This document shows positions 1 to 11,296 of a stretch of DNA of 64,000 nt, piece by piece. The notes beneath the pieces were generated by a model, which saw nothing but the letters and a program-made list of their open reading frames with translations, did no database searches and was not told the DNA's origin. Position numbers and translations under genes: made by a program. Positions within the stretch are counted from its first letter, which is position 1; every line of letters begins with the position of its first letter. The stretch is from NCBI GenBank assembly GCA_963920705.1, contig OY987239.1, positions 7,493,871-7,557,870 on the forward strand. The letters run 5' to 3'. The stretch comes from Odiellus spinosus. Its lineage: Eukaryota > Arthropoda > Arachnida > Opiliones > Phalangiidae.

Positions 1-164
1 TATGCAAATTATTAGGGTAAAAAACAATGTACACAAAAATGTATTAGAAACATATCAAACATAAATAACGTTTAAATTTCGAAACATTTGAGGGAGCTTT
101 ATAAAACAAGTTGGGAATTCAAAATATTACCTCCCCGACGACGTTAACCCTACTTTAAATAAAA

Positions 165-660
165 CATGAAATTCGAAATTGAAGAGGAACCTGCAGGGGC
201 AGCACGCCATTGGGGTAGCCTATTTAAGCCCCGATCGCTATCGTAGTTCCCATTCTGATTGGCTTTGGCTAAGCTATGACGAGAGAGACCAACTAGGCGG
301 TAACCCCTCCCCTCGCGCCTCGAGACTCGACCCGTTTCACATAGCAACGGGTGTAATACGTGGATAGGTACGAGAGCAAGAGATAGTGAGGCACAGCCGC
401 GCCATCTATTGTGCTAATACACCATTTAGCCATTACTTGGGGCGCTATAGCGGCATAGGGCGAACTTTTGCTTGGTGAAAATGGCAGGGAAAAAACCTAC
501 ATGGGGTAATACGCGGGATACTACGCATGCCTCATCGAGCGAACTTTTTTTTTTTTTCTCGTCACTAGTAAGCGTTTCGAGCGAGGGCATGCGCACAGTG
601 GAAGAGCAAAGTGGTGTATTCATTATTGTATGGCTGTAGCCCCTGGAAGTTGGTTTATGG
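165..660 (-). mobile_element. Family H MITE, copy 1, with extra internal sequence
   Basis: Shares GCGCGCCATCTATTG-type, CACGTATTACACCCG and TACCGCCTAG-type stretches with the other H copies. About 190 bp after 415 is not found in them. Ends are approximate. Confidence 0.65.
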
Positions 661-674
661 TCTATCGGCTATAG

Positions 675-993
675 CAGAAGCCGATGAAACCCTCTTTTGA
701 AGTCCATTGCTCCCGGGTCTTGTCTACCCCTCTCTGTATGGGTTAGTTTCAAAAAGGGCGATTCGTACGCCTCCTAACGGTAGATATTTTCGGAGCGGAA
801 GTTCGTCGAGCGACTATCTCTAGCAGCTTTAGAGTCATTTGTGGAGAGAGAGAATTTCCAATTTTCCGTAGACAGGGGGTATGAAGTTGGACCCCTCCGA
901 TCTCGTAAAATTGTGAATTTTACCCATACAGAGAGGGGCGCTATATGGAACATTAGAGTAGTAGACTTCAAAGGAGGGTTTCATCGGCTTCTG
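675..993 (+). mobile_element. Family A MITE, copy 1
   Basis: Family A: about 320-345 bp, outer inverted repeat CAGAAGCCGATGAAACCC, with weaker inverted similarity for about 85 bp (both sides include CCTCTCTGTATGGG). This copy is flanked by the 7-bp duplication GCTATAG (668-674 and 994-1000). Short open frames inside recur between copies and are not treated as genes. Confidence 0.9.
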
Positions 994-1220
994 GCTATAG
1001 TTAAAAAACGACGAAACAATTTTGCCATTTATCTTTCACGCGGTAAGGAAAATAAGTGTAATCAGAATTTCAATACCTTTATAATTAAATCCGCTAATAT
1101 TTCCTGTTAATACTGTTGCAATAAAATCAATATCATTCTTCAAAATGTATTTCACCACGCATGAATTAAATTTATTGCCATATTAATTAAAGTATAATAA
1201 CGAATACGTTGGTTTCGTTT

Positions 1221-1256
1221 TATAAAAACTATGGTTCTAGCGCTAGTCTCTTCAAT
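1221..1256 (+). promoter_or_regulatory. Putative TATA box and initiator of the P450 gene
   Basis: TATAAAAA at 1221-1228 is followed about 30 bp later by TCAATA at 1252-1257, which fits an insect initiator. This would leave a 5' leader of about 50 nt before the ATG at 1302. Position and spacing are the only evidence. Confidence 0.45.
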
Positions 1257-1301
1257 AAGAAGGTAATAGGTGTATCGGAAAGGACACGAACCGGCTTTAA
1301 T

Positions 1302-4300
1302 ATGGAATTGTTAATATCGTCCGTGTTGTCGACTGGAATTGTACTAATTTCTACAGCTTTGATCTACTACGCACTGAAAAGGGTTTACGATGCCCCGTGG
1401 GTTAGAGATATGCCTTGCGCAAAGGGAATTTTCCCCTTCGGACACGCCATCTATTTTTTAATGAACATGCGAGGATTTAAAAATGGACCTCATGGAGCAA
1501 GTAAGTCACGTATAAATCATATTAAGCTTTTATGAAAGTAAAATTAAAAGTTTTCATCGTATGCAGTCTACTACTAAACTAGAAGTAAATTTAAAACTTA
1601 CCAGGAAAATAGGCTTAGCGGGATTCATGGAGATTCTGAATTGCCTCCGTGTAAGGTCTAGCGACCAATGAGCGAATGCCCGTCGTTCACGCGAGATCTC
1701 CACGAGACTTACAATCGCGTTCGATTGGTCGCTAGACCTTATACGCGATTCCCGTTAAGCCTATTTTCCGGGTAAGTTTTAAATTTATTTCTAGTTTAAT
1801 ATTTGTTTTGTAAGCTTTTTATTGATGGATTAGGTCTTTTTAAACGATAAGGATTAAGGAATCGTTAAAGAAATCACTTGTTATTAGATTGCATTTTCCT
1901 TTTAAAGACAATTAAAATTAGAATTAATTTTTTTTGCTTTTTTTTCTGGTTAGGTGCCCTGCACGCTTTAATAGCGATGGCTAAACAGTTCGAAGAGGAT
2001 GGTATGTTCGTTATAAAAGGAGGATGGAAAAACCTAGTTTTTCTATTCGCTCCTGAGACGGTTGAAGTGAGTTTTCTTAAAAATAGTCATATTCGATTAT
2101 TATCAAGAGTATATGAAAAGCCTCCCCTGAGTATTGATCTCAGCCATTTGCCTGTACCTACGTCCGTTAGCAGTCTTTCCGGGGAGGGGGGTAGAAAACC
2201 GAAACTAACGACAGTTAGTATTAGCAGACGCTCGCGTGGAGCAATGGGTGTCTATAATGACTTATGCATCACTTAGAGAGGGGTAAAACAGACCATTTCC
2301 ATTCCCGCGATATTTTTCGTCTTCCCGGCCTGGATTGTTCACGGATGATCCTCCTTGCTCTTAAGGAGGGTTTTTAGCTACTCTTGTCATCATGCATCTA
2401 ACGAGTACTGATTTCCCGGTTACCTCGTTGATAACGTGCTCTGAGTTTTAACTATATTTTGAAAATGGGCGGTGAATCCACCTTAACACTCTAAGCAAGC
2501 TTAAAGACTGAGTCTTTAATTGTTACAATTTTTTTTATATTTTGAAACTTTGCACAGCCTGTCTTGAAAAGTTCAACTGAGATAAAGAAATCCATGTTTT
2601 ACCAGCCATTGAAGAGTGTCCTTGGTGAAGGCTTAATTACATCGAGGTTAGGTTTTTTTATATAACGTATCATGCGTGTAGACATAAGCCGATGAAACCC
2701 TCCTTTGAAGTCTACTACTCTAATGTTCCATTTAGCGCGCCTCTCTGTATGGGTAAAATTCGCGAATTTACGAGATCCGGAGGGGTCCTACTTCATACCC
2801 CTGTCTACGGAAAATTGTAAATTCTCTCTCTCTCCACAAACGACGACGTTTTTTTGACGAACTCCAAGGTTGCTAGAGATATTCGCTAGACGAACTCCCG
2901 CTCCGCAAATATCTACCGTTAGGAGGCGTACGAATCGCGCTTTTTGAATTTAACCCATACAGAGAGGGGTAGACAAGACCAGGGAGTAATAGACTTCAAA
3001 GGAGGGTTTCATCGGCTTCTGGTGTAGATAAATAATCTTTACATCCTAATAGCGGAGACGAGAAATGGAAGATTCATCGTAAGACCATGAACCCGGCTTT
3101 CCACTTAAAAATGTTAGAAGGTTTCCAGGAAATAATGAGCAAGCATGCCCTCGTCATGGTGGACAAAATAAACAAAATGAAGAACGGAAAACCCATAGAA
3201 ATGCAACCCCTTTTCGGACCTTGCACTTTCGATATCATCATGGGTATAGAATAACACCATAAGCCTATTAATTCACCCGTAAGTTAGAGTCTCGCGACTC
3301 AAATCCATCTAGCGGTGGTTGCTCGAAACTCTCCCAATGCATGCTGGGACATCCCACTTCCTGTCAAGAGGAATGACGCGGAGAATTGAGTAGGTTTTTC
3401 CGCGAGGTGGCGTAGAGCTTCAAATTTCTACCTCTCTCCCGTTTAGTGCCGAATTCGAAGGGCTCTATGGGGAACTCAAACTTACGGGTGAAGAATTAAT
3501 AGGCTTATGATAACACTTAAATTTTAATCAAGAAAATAATCAAACTTTTTTTTTCAAATTCAGAATCTGCTACCGGAAAATGCATGAACGCGCAGCTAAT
3601 GGACGACAGCAAAGTATTACACTCCATTGATAGGTAAATCTAATGAGATTTTACAGTCGTCAAGATAATTTGGAATAAGTATTTGCTCTGGAAAAGATAA
3701 CGCAGCTTGTTAAGGCATTGTATTTAAAAATTTGAGTGCACTGCTTCCTGGGAAAATTTTATAACTCTGATGTCATAAGCTACGTTCACACTACTGACTT
3801 TGAAACCGTTTTAAACCGTTTTGGAAAGGTCAAATTATAAAATTTCGGGGTCATCCGTGTAGATCGTTGATCAAGAAACAAAATTCATATCTTGGAAAGA
3901 CGATTTGAAAAGGTTTACCCCCATTTCGCCCAAAACATTTGACCCAATTCCCATTTCGCCCAATCTCAAATAATCTAACCTAACCCTACCTAACCAAACC
4001 CTACCTAACCTAACAATTGGGCGAAATGGGAATAGATAATTTTGGGCGAAATATTTGGGCGAAATCGGAACACACCTTTGAGGAAAATTCGAAACGGTTT
4101 GAAAACGGTTCCAAAGTGTTAAGTGTGAACGTAGCTATAGTAACGCCTGTGCCCTCTTGACCCCTGCCTTAATCCGCCACTACAGAACAAGCTAGCTAAC
4201 CCTACTAAAACATCCCCGTGAAGAGAAACGTCCCTTCGTTAAAAGTATAAATATATATAGACTACAGAACTATCCTTTCTCCAAGGCTCAAAATCAAAAT

Positions 4301-7300
4301 TATGGAGCAATTAAAGATTAAGCTTAAGATAATGGACGTAGATCAGATCTTAGGTGTCAGTGAGGGTCTGAATAATTTTCTACGCTGTTATAATTATCTA
4401 CTTCAGGTTTATGGAAATTGCAGCCGAACGTATCTACCACCCATGGCTCTTCCCAAGTTTCCTGTTCACATTTTTTAAGACTGGCCGTGAAAGTATCGGA
4501 CATTCAACTTACACCGTAGAATTCTTCCGAGAGGTAAATTATCATCCTAGTATCATTGGAAGAAAGAAACTATAGGGGTGAAGGAGAGTTGAACTGCCTG
4601 TTTTCGCATTGAAACGCGTCCCTTGTTTTGGTGGTACACTCACGCGCAACTAGTTTAGCGCAGCTCGTCATCTAGGGAGATATAATCTTATAGTGACTCA
4701 TGTAGGGTCTTTCAATTTCACAGAACGTGAATAAATGCAGTATTTACGTATTTTCTCTTTTTCTACTACCTTTAAAACACAATTGACGAATTCGGACTGT
4801 CCATACTCATAAACCAACTTCTAGGGGCTAGGTACAAATATAATGATGAATTATCGCAATAGATGGCGCGCCTGCCCCTCACTCTATCTCTCGCTCTCGT
4901 ACCTATCCACGCATTACACCCGCTGCTAAGGGAAACGTGTAGAGGGGAGGAATTATCGATTGCCTAGTTTGTCTCATTGCCGACATTAACCTCTTTAAAA
5001 AAGAATTGTGCTGCGTCATAATCGATTAGTATGACCTCATAGAAACACAAGACTTCATTCGTTCTCGTTCAGAAATGTCTTCTTGGTGGTATGTACCATT
5101 AAAAATGATAATTCTCTCTTAGGTATTGAATGAAAGACGGGAATTATATATTAAAAATGCCGAAACCGAACAAAGCGACGAGCGCCCGTGCGTCTTGGAT
5201 GTACTCTTGGACAACCACCTAAAAAAATTGGAGACATTCTCGGAGAATGAAGTCATCCATGAGTTAGAAAACATCGTCATTCCAGTAAGTTAACATTAAA
5301 GGGAAAAGGAAGCGGACAACAAGTTAATTTCGATCGATTCCTATCTTTAAAATATTGAAAATTATACGGATGCATGGAGAAATTCATATCTCGGCCATGG
5401 AACTAATCAACTAGTTGATTAGTTCCATGTCTCGGCCAACAAGCGCATCTTAAGCCTAGTTTGAATCGTTTTGTTGTCCGAATAAAGCTAACGCTTTTGC
5501 TGATTGGTCCAAGACTAACTGCCACATTCCACTCTTTCTATGGATCCGTGCTAAGCCTACTTTACGAGATGTTTATAACCGATATCTTGCTTAAAGGACC
5601 ATTGTCACAAAGATCCCATTTTTTATGACTAGGCAGCCTGAATTAGTCATTTTTAGATTTTTAATGTGATACTAAGCACCTTTAAATTTGAAAATATCTG
5701 ACTAAACTAAATTTGATAGGGTTACGAAACGGTTCAAGCCGCTTTGTCGTATGCCGTTTTCCTCATCGGAAATAACCCCGAAATCCAGAAGAAAATTCAC
5801 GACGAATTGGACGACATTTTTGGAACGGACACTACGAGAGAAATTACCAGTCAAGATTTCCTAAAAATGAAGTACATGGAATGCGTCGTTAAGGTAATTG
5901 ATCATCTTAAATAATTTTAAGGTTGAATCTCGAGTTTGTCCTATTCATACTCTTTGTAGGAATGTCTCAGACTCTTCCCACCAGTTCCAATCATCGCGCG
6001 AACACTCAAAGAAGACATCAAAATTGGTAAGTTATTAATGAAAAACAGGCTTATCGGTTTCATTATATCTAAAAAAAAATAACTCTGTTTTTAGAGGGCA
6101 GATTTATCCCCAAGGGAACTGACGTCGTGGTATTTTCACCACCAGTTCACAAGAGCAAAAAACACTACGATAAACCGGAACATTTCATTCCCGAACGATT
6201 TTTGCCCGAAAATTCCAAAGACAGACATCCATACGCCTTCATTCCATTCTCATCTGGACCAAGAAATTGCATTGGTAATTTCAGAAGCCGATGAAACCCT
6301 CCTTTGAAGTCTATTACTCCCGGGTCTTGTCTACCCCTCTCTGTATGGGTTAGTTTCAAAAAGCGCGATTCGTACGCCTCCTAACGGTAGATATTTTCGG
6401 AGCGGGAGTTCGTCGAGCGAATATCTCTAGCAGCCTTGGACTTCGTCAAAAAAACGTCGTCGTTTGTGGAGAGAGAGAATTTCCAATTTTCCGTAGACAG
6501 GGGGTATGAAGTAGGACCCCTCCGATCTCGTAAAATTGTGAATTTTACCCATACAGAGAGGAGCGCTATATGGAACATTAAGTAGCAGACTTCAAAGGAG
6601 GGTTTCATCGGCTTCTGGTAATTTATAAGTTATTTATCCTATGCTTTAAGTATTTCATAATAGGAAAATAGAATTTCTTTTTCGACCAATAAAGAGTCAG
6701 CAAGGGAGACATTTATACGTCATAGGTTTCTATCTCTCACCTCGGTGTAATCCCCCTTAGTGAGGGAGTTACAAGATAAGATTCTTCCCTACAAACGTTC
6801 CCCCGGTAAGGGGGTTACATGACGTCAGGCTTTCTTTCCCCATTGCCTCTTTGCTGTCTCCCTATAATGGGGGACATCGCATTGCCCTCCATTACCTCTC
6901 ACCTATTGCAGATGGGAGAAGAGGAACTTGCAGGGGCAGCGCTTATTGGGGTACAATCTTTACGTGAATATCTGTTAAGAGATGTCGCTATCGTAGTTCC
7001 CATTCTCATCCTATTCTAATTGGCTAAGCCATGACGAGAGAGAAAACTTAGGCGTTAACCCCTCCCCTCGCGCTTGGAGACTCGACGCGTTTCCCACAGC
7101 AATGGGTGTAATACGTGGATAGGTGCCAGAGATAGTGAGGCGCAGGCGCGCCATCTATTGCGATAATTCAGGGCCGTAGCCCCTGGAAGAAGCCTTATCT
7201 CTATCCTAAAGCGACTCTATCGGTAGGAATCTCCCATGTGTTGGCTCATACCCTATCTTAAAATTGTATCTCTCATAGTATCCTGCAATTTACACTTTAT

Positions 7301-7621
7301 AATAATTGAATTAATTATCCATTTAAGTATCTCTTTGGCCGGTCTTAAATCCAACGAAGACTTTTCAATAGGCATTTAGTTTCAAATGACCGTAAAACAG
7401 TTTTCGTGAAAACCAAATAATTGCGTGAAATCTTTCCCTACTTAGGCGGAGGCTTCGCCCAACGTGCCTTGAGAAACATCTTGGCCGCTGTTCTCCGCAG
7501 TTTCGAGATCAAAGCGACTGATGCCATTGATACTTTGCACATCAACTTCGCTACCATTGGCCGACCGCACAAACCAGTGACACTAACCGTACAAAGTCGT
7601 CACGTGCTTGAAGCCTACTAA
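1302..7621 (+). CDS. Cytochrome P450, CYP4 clan, complete 11-exon gene
   Basis: A haem monooxygenase of the endoplasmic reticulum; the substrate cannot be told from sequence. Coding exons: 1302-1500, 1954-2066, 2558-2646, 3053-3243, 3564-3633, 4407-4533, 5123-5284, 5720-5893, 5960-6026, 6095-6274, 7446-7621. All junctions are GT-AG and keep one frame, giving 515 residues, normal for the family. Residues 1-25 form a hydrophobic N-terminal anchor. Helix C has GDEKW then R (about 135-143). Helix I reads PGYETV (317-322) where the family usually has GHDTT. The ExxR motif is ECLR (376-379), PERF is at 430-433, and the haem loop PFSSGPRNCIG puts the cysteine ligand at 456. Family rank within the CYP4 clan is unresolved. 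Introns 1, 3, 4, 5, 6, 7 and 10 hold mobile elements. The start is the first ATG in frame ahead of the anchor and follows a TATA box. Confidence 0.95.
1574..1901. mobile_element. Family F long-inverted-repeat MITE, copy 1, in P450 intron 1
   Basis: It shares the AAAATAGGCTTAGCGGG arms with copy 2. The left end is truncated; the right end meets TTAA (1902-1905). Confidence 0.8.
2693..3021 (-). mobile_element. Family A MITE, copy 2, in P450 intron 3
   Basis: Inverted relative to copy 1; duplication GTGTAGA on both sides. The first base triplet is CAT rather than CAG. Its end is only 31 bp from the acceptor of exon 4. Confidence 0.9.
3258..3509. mobile_element. Family J MITE in P450 intron 4
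   Basis: 252 bp; ends CATAAGCCTATTAATTC in inverted repeat, extending to ACCCGTAAGTT. Duplication ATAACAC at 3251-3257 and 3510-3516. Single copy in the window. Confidence 0.85.
3778..4136. mobile_element. Family C-related element in P450 intron 5, with a nested foldback
   Basis: Ends AGCTACGTTCACACT in inverted repeat with ATA on both sides; inner arms repeat AAACCGTTTT-type motifs. A foldback element (3911-4077) fills its centre. Confidence 0.7.
3911..4077. mobile_element. Foldback element 1, TTTCGCCC arms
   Basis: Arms CCCATTTCGCCCAA and its inverse flank a core of CCTAACC repeats (3976-4016). Outer ends read AGGTTT and ACACCT. Confidence 0.75.
4570..4700 (+). mobile_element. Family K fragment in P450 intron 6
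   Basis: It shares TGAAGGAGAGTT and TTTTCGCATTGAAAC with the Gasp intron 2 copy; only the left half remains. Confidence 0.6.
4785..4990 (+). mobile_element. Family H MITE, copy 2, truncated, P450 intron 6
   Basis: It starts GACGAATTCGG and loses the right half. Confidence 0.65.
5396..5429. mobile_element. 34-bp perfect palindrome with 7-bp flank duplication, P450 intron 7
   Basis: Half-site CATGGAACTAATCAACT is followed directly by its reverse complement. It starts CA, ends TG, and TCTCGGC stands on both sides (5389-5395, 5430-5436). It looks like a transposon reduced to its two joined ends. Confidence 0.65.
6282..6617 (+). mobile_element. Family A MITE, copy 3, at the donor of P450 intron 10
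   Basis: The duplication GTAATTT (6275-6281 and 6618-6624) starts with the intron's own GT donor, so the insertion copied the 5' splice site to its far side. Confidence 0.92.
6908..7191 (-). mobile_element. Family H MITE, copy 3, P450 intron 10
   Basis: Matches copies 1 and 4 over most of its length; both tips are degraded. It shares the intron with family A copy 3. Confidence 0.7.
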
Positions 7622-7753
7622 AACTATTTTTATATTCTATACCTATCTATTATTTTATTATAAGAGGCATTAATTACGAAAATATATCGATGATTTTCAT
7701 ATAAAAACTGCATAGTAGAAATTAACATTGTTTTATACCTTGTAAAGGGATTA

Positions 7754-7759
7754 AATAAA
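7754..7759 (+). terminator. Polyadenylation signal of the P450 gene
   Basis: AATAAA lies 133 bp after the TAA stop and is followed by a T/GT-rich stretch. Other A/T-rich hexamers nearby leave the exact site open. Confidence 0.5.
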
Positions 7760-7761
7760 GT

Positions 7762-8369
7762 TGTTCAATTTCGTAAATTGGTTTCTAAGTTGTTTAAATT
7801 AAATTTGTATATAACAGCCCTGGAGCAATTGTATGGTGAAATAGTTGACGCATCAAAAACCTTATTTTCTGGTTCCGATTTTACAACCCTCCCCTTCTCG
7901 AGATGAGGAAAATACGTTTTCGCCGGCTTCGAAAGAATGTTGTAGTTTTTTAGAAAAAACTTAATAATAATAAAATCTTTGGAGTAGTAAGTAAAACCAC
8001 TAATTATAATTTTGAAAATTTCATTTTCTCTAACAATTAATTTCTGTCCCTTTATGGATTTGACGCGAATTAGATAAAGAACCCTTTTTAAGGGTACGAA
8101 GCAACCTATTTTTGTTGTACGATTTCTCCCCCTTTTGAAAAAAAAACCTTTTTAAATAAATAAAATAATAAAATAACCCTACGTTTGACATTAGAAATAT
8201 TGTAGATTCAGGTCATTACGGTCTAAATTTTGCAACAAAGCTGGATAATTCTTTAAACGAGCAAGTTTTAAAATCCCAGACAGTGTTCTTTTTCTTAAAC
8301 CCTTCGAAATAAAATTTTCAATCGAAAAGTGCAGATTCCCTCACACACTACCGCTGATCAGGGCTCCCA
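7762..8369. other. AT-rich stretch after the P450 gene
   Basis: No gene seen. At 8038-8062 a single TTAATTTCTGTCCCTTTA sequence resembles one unit of the 31-bp satellite. Confidence 0.5.
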
Positions 8370-8610
8370 GTCCAAAGTCGACAAAGGAAAGGGGCCTCGA
8401 ATTTTTTGAAAGTGGGCCCTGATCAAAACTAACACATAAGAAAAAAATGGGCCTATGTATGGAATCCAACATACTCAGTCGGCTATTTGGAAAATTTGAC
8501 AGGGGCATCCAAAATTGGAGGAAATTGGCCCCAAATATCTCGAAAGTTGGCCCTAAACAAAACTAACAAAAATGGGTGTAGGGATAGAATCCAACACTTA
8601 AAATACGTTG
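8370..8610 (+). repeat. Two-fold imperfect tandem repeat of about 120 bp
   Basis: GGCCCTGATCAAAACTAAC ... GGAATCCAACA is repeated as GGCCCTAAACAAAACTAAC ... AGAATCCAACA. Confidence 0.6.
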
Positions 8611-8765
8611 ACCGGAGATAACGACGAGCTATCAAATCATAAGTACTTTACGATCCTTAATTGTTAAGACTATTTTACGAGTAATTTCAACAATTTAAAT
8701 AGATATTATGGCACTCTTGTTAATTGAAAATCGAACGTAAAGTGTTTAAATTAAAATCCACTCAC

Positions 8766-8878
8766 CAAATAGGTCTAGGGACATAGCGTTCCAAAACTTC
8801 ATAGCACTTAAATTCCGTCACGAGAACAGTCGGGGTATTCAGCCGATTCAATGCTTCATCAAAAACGCGCCGATTCAT
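8766..8878 (-). other. Exon-like open segment, duplicated at 62.2 kb
   Basis: On the minus strand an ATG at 8878 opens 37 codons beginning MNRRVFDEALNRLNTP and runs into a good donor (G|GTGAGT). About 450 bp around it (8740-9160) is similar to 62170-62610, where the same frame is kept in part (RVFDKALNW) but degraded. A second exon-like piece with acceptor and donor lies at 9325-9247, but I could not join the two in frame. I do not recognise the protein; an unknown gene's exon or a repeat fragment are both possible. Confidence 0.3.
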
Positions 8879-9804
8879 TTTAAACTTATTTCGTTCATTT
8901 CAAGATAGTCCAGCGAATATTATGACAAAAACTGTATTAATTAGACGCAACTTACCCTAAATATTACCGATTATCGTAAAATTAGACTGTAAGGTCGCGA
9001 GAAACACTTTAAAACCCGGACTATACATCCGCCGACCGTTAGTGAAGAACTTATAAAATCAAGCAGACAACACAAAATGACAGAATTCTGTAGCCGGACT
9101 CGTGACGGATTTAAATTGATGGTTAGTTTTAGATAAAAAACTCTATATTTTACGTAACTTCCAAGCAAGTAAAACGGTGTCTAACAGACGAATTACAGAT
9201 AAACTAACATATCGGATAATATTAAAATTACATGACTTTCCCTTACCTGAAGTGTACCAGAGATACCGCCTCCATATGGAATTCATTAAGCGGAAGGTGG
9301 TAAGTGATCGCTTCGATTAGAGTGTCTGAAAATGGAAAATAGCTTCGGTTACTCCTGAATTCTGATAGTCCCTTTGTTATTGAAATATAAAAATCATTTC
9401 CGCCAAAACTATTTTGGGAGTTAATAACTGAAAAACTATAACAGGAATGGGATTATGCGCGGTCTTGATATGTATGTTTCATACATTTGAGACTCATAAT
9501 AAAAATATCAACCGCTTTTTTGAGATGAAAATAAAAATACTTCAACACTTCCGATCTTGATTGAAATTAAAAGAAAGATAATCGAAGATGTCTTATTTAA
9601 AATCGAATTAGATTTAACTTACGTGTATTTATCGCCGTAGACACACGTTCTCAATGGGGAAACTTGGCAAAGGCCTATTTTTTAATAAAACTTGGAATAG
9701 GCCCGCGTTCGATCTTTGCTCTATCATTTAAAACTGAATTGAACTCCTTTATAAGGCGCATAGGAGATGGTCGCAGTATGGAGACGTAGGGAAGAGAGTT
9801 CAGG

Positions 9805-10519
9805 CACGGACCGTGTATATACCGGACGAGAATTCGCCAGCCTTCCACAGAACAAAAAAACCTTCCCGAGCATTGGGCTCTGAAGCGAGAGAGAAAATAG
9901 CGGTACAAGGTCATTTTTTTTTTTCTTCGTGACTCTTATGTCACGTGAGAGCGAAATTTCAAAATGGCTATCCTGTTTTCGTACGTTATAATTCGTTCGC
10001 GCTTATTTAATGTAAAAATTAGCTTTAAATTTTGGTTTGAATGAAGTTCAACTTAAATTAGGGCGTTAATATAACGCAAAAATTACGAAAAACCAGCGGT
10101 GTATGTATTCATTGTGTCAGAACAATACAGATCCAGTTAAGCCTAGGTCTAAGTATGTTATCCTAATACCTTTCATTATTATGGTTAGTTTATGAATGAA
10201 AACAAGAATACATAAACCGAGGCTTAAAGAAATTTGACGTTCGTCTCGTTAATAATCAATTTTAGGCCCATGTTTTATGTCTAGCGCTATAATAAAATAT
10301 TGTAAATTTAAAATAAATACCTTTTTGACTAATAATGATCATTGTGGATCGAATTTTTCTGCCTTTTAATGTTATCTTGGATTCGCAGCGACTTAAAGAC
10401 AAGCGCCATTTTGAATTTAATAAACGACCTTGTACGGTTATTTTCTGAGCTCTATTGAGAGTCGGTGCTCGGGGCAGAAAAACGCTTGCTTTTCTCGTCC
10501 GGTATATACACGGTCCGTG
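9805..10519. mobile_element. Family L element, 715 bp
   Basis: A perfect 28-bp terminal inverted repeat begins CACGGACCGTGTATATACC, with weaker inverted similarity further in (the GTACAAGGTC stretches). Perfect 7-bp duplication GTTCAGG at 9798-9804 and 10520-10526. The largest of the CA/TG elements here; open frames at its two ends are mirror images of the repeat, not genes. Confidence 0.85.
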
Positions 10520-10526
10520 GTTCAGG

Positions 10527-11145
10527 ACAAACTAGAGGGCTGGAAATTAGCCAAAGTCGCTCTTCCTGTTTCGCAGCCTATTTATTTGAAAATGAAACAA
10601 ACTTTTAACACTAGGAATATCTTTAAAAACATCGTCACACTTTTTCAGGTAGTAATATTCTTTTATTTACAAACAAAATTTAACACTGGTTGGTAAAAAA
10701 AGAACCACATTCGTTTACGAGTCTTTCATTTTAACTCGAAAAACTTGACTCGGACTTTTTTTTTTTTTTTTTTTTGAAAATAAAAAATATTAAAACCTAC
10801 TTTCGGAACGGGTTGGTCGACGCAAAACACTCATTTCACGCTTACTCAAACAAAAACATTTCAAGTCTGATTATTGCTCCGGATTTAATCGCCTGATAGG
10901 CTTAATTAAGTATTAATTTGATGACATCAATTTCGCGTCATTTCTTGCACTTTCACTTTCGAAGTCGTAGAATCACAAACTGTAAAATATTTCAACTAAA
11001 AATCGATAATTAAATCGATTAATAATTAAAATTATTTCCTCGTCCTCTTAATTGACCGCACGACTAAGCGAATATTCCGGGAACTCCAGAGTCTTGATCG
11101 ACGAATATTTATTTGCACTTCCATTATTGGGAGGGGAGAAAGGGT
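10527..11145. other. Intergenic, between element L and the Gasp 3' end
   Basis: AT-rich with a T run at 10757; no coding or repeat structure recognised. Confidence 0.5.
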
Positions 11146-11154
11146 GAGTTTATT
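11146..11154 (-). terminator. Candidate polyadenylation signal of the Gasp gene
   Basis: AATAAA is read on the minus strand about 145 bp after the stop codon. Support is the hexamer and its distance only. Confidence 0.35.
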
Positions 11155-11296
11155 GGCCACAATGAATGCCTAAGTACGGGCATGTTAATATATTTAATAA
11201 GTAATCTTGATGATAGTTTTATGTCAAGTGGAGTAGAAAAAGTTCGTAGTGTCTCATGGAGAAGTGGAATTTTACATTGTTTTTTAAGTAAACAAT

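Noticed and set aside
9675..10696. Two divergent small genes at 9.7-10.7 kb
   Set aside because: Their similar peptides are the two inverted ends of element L.
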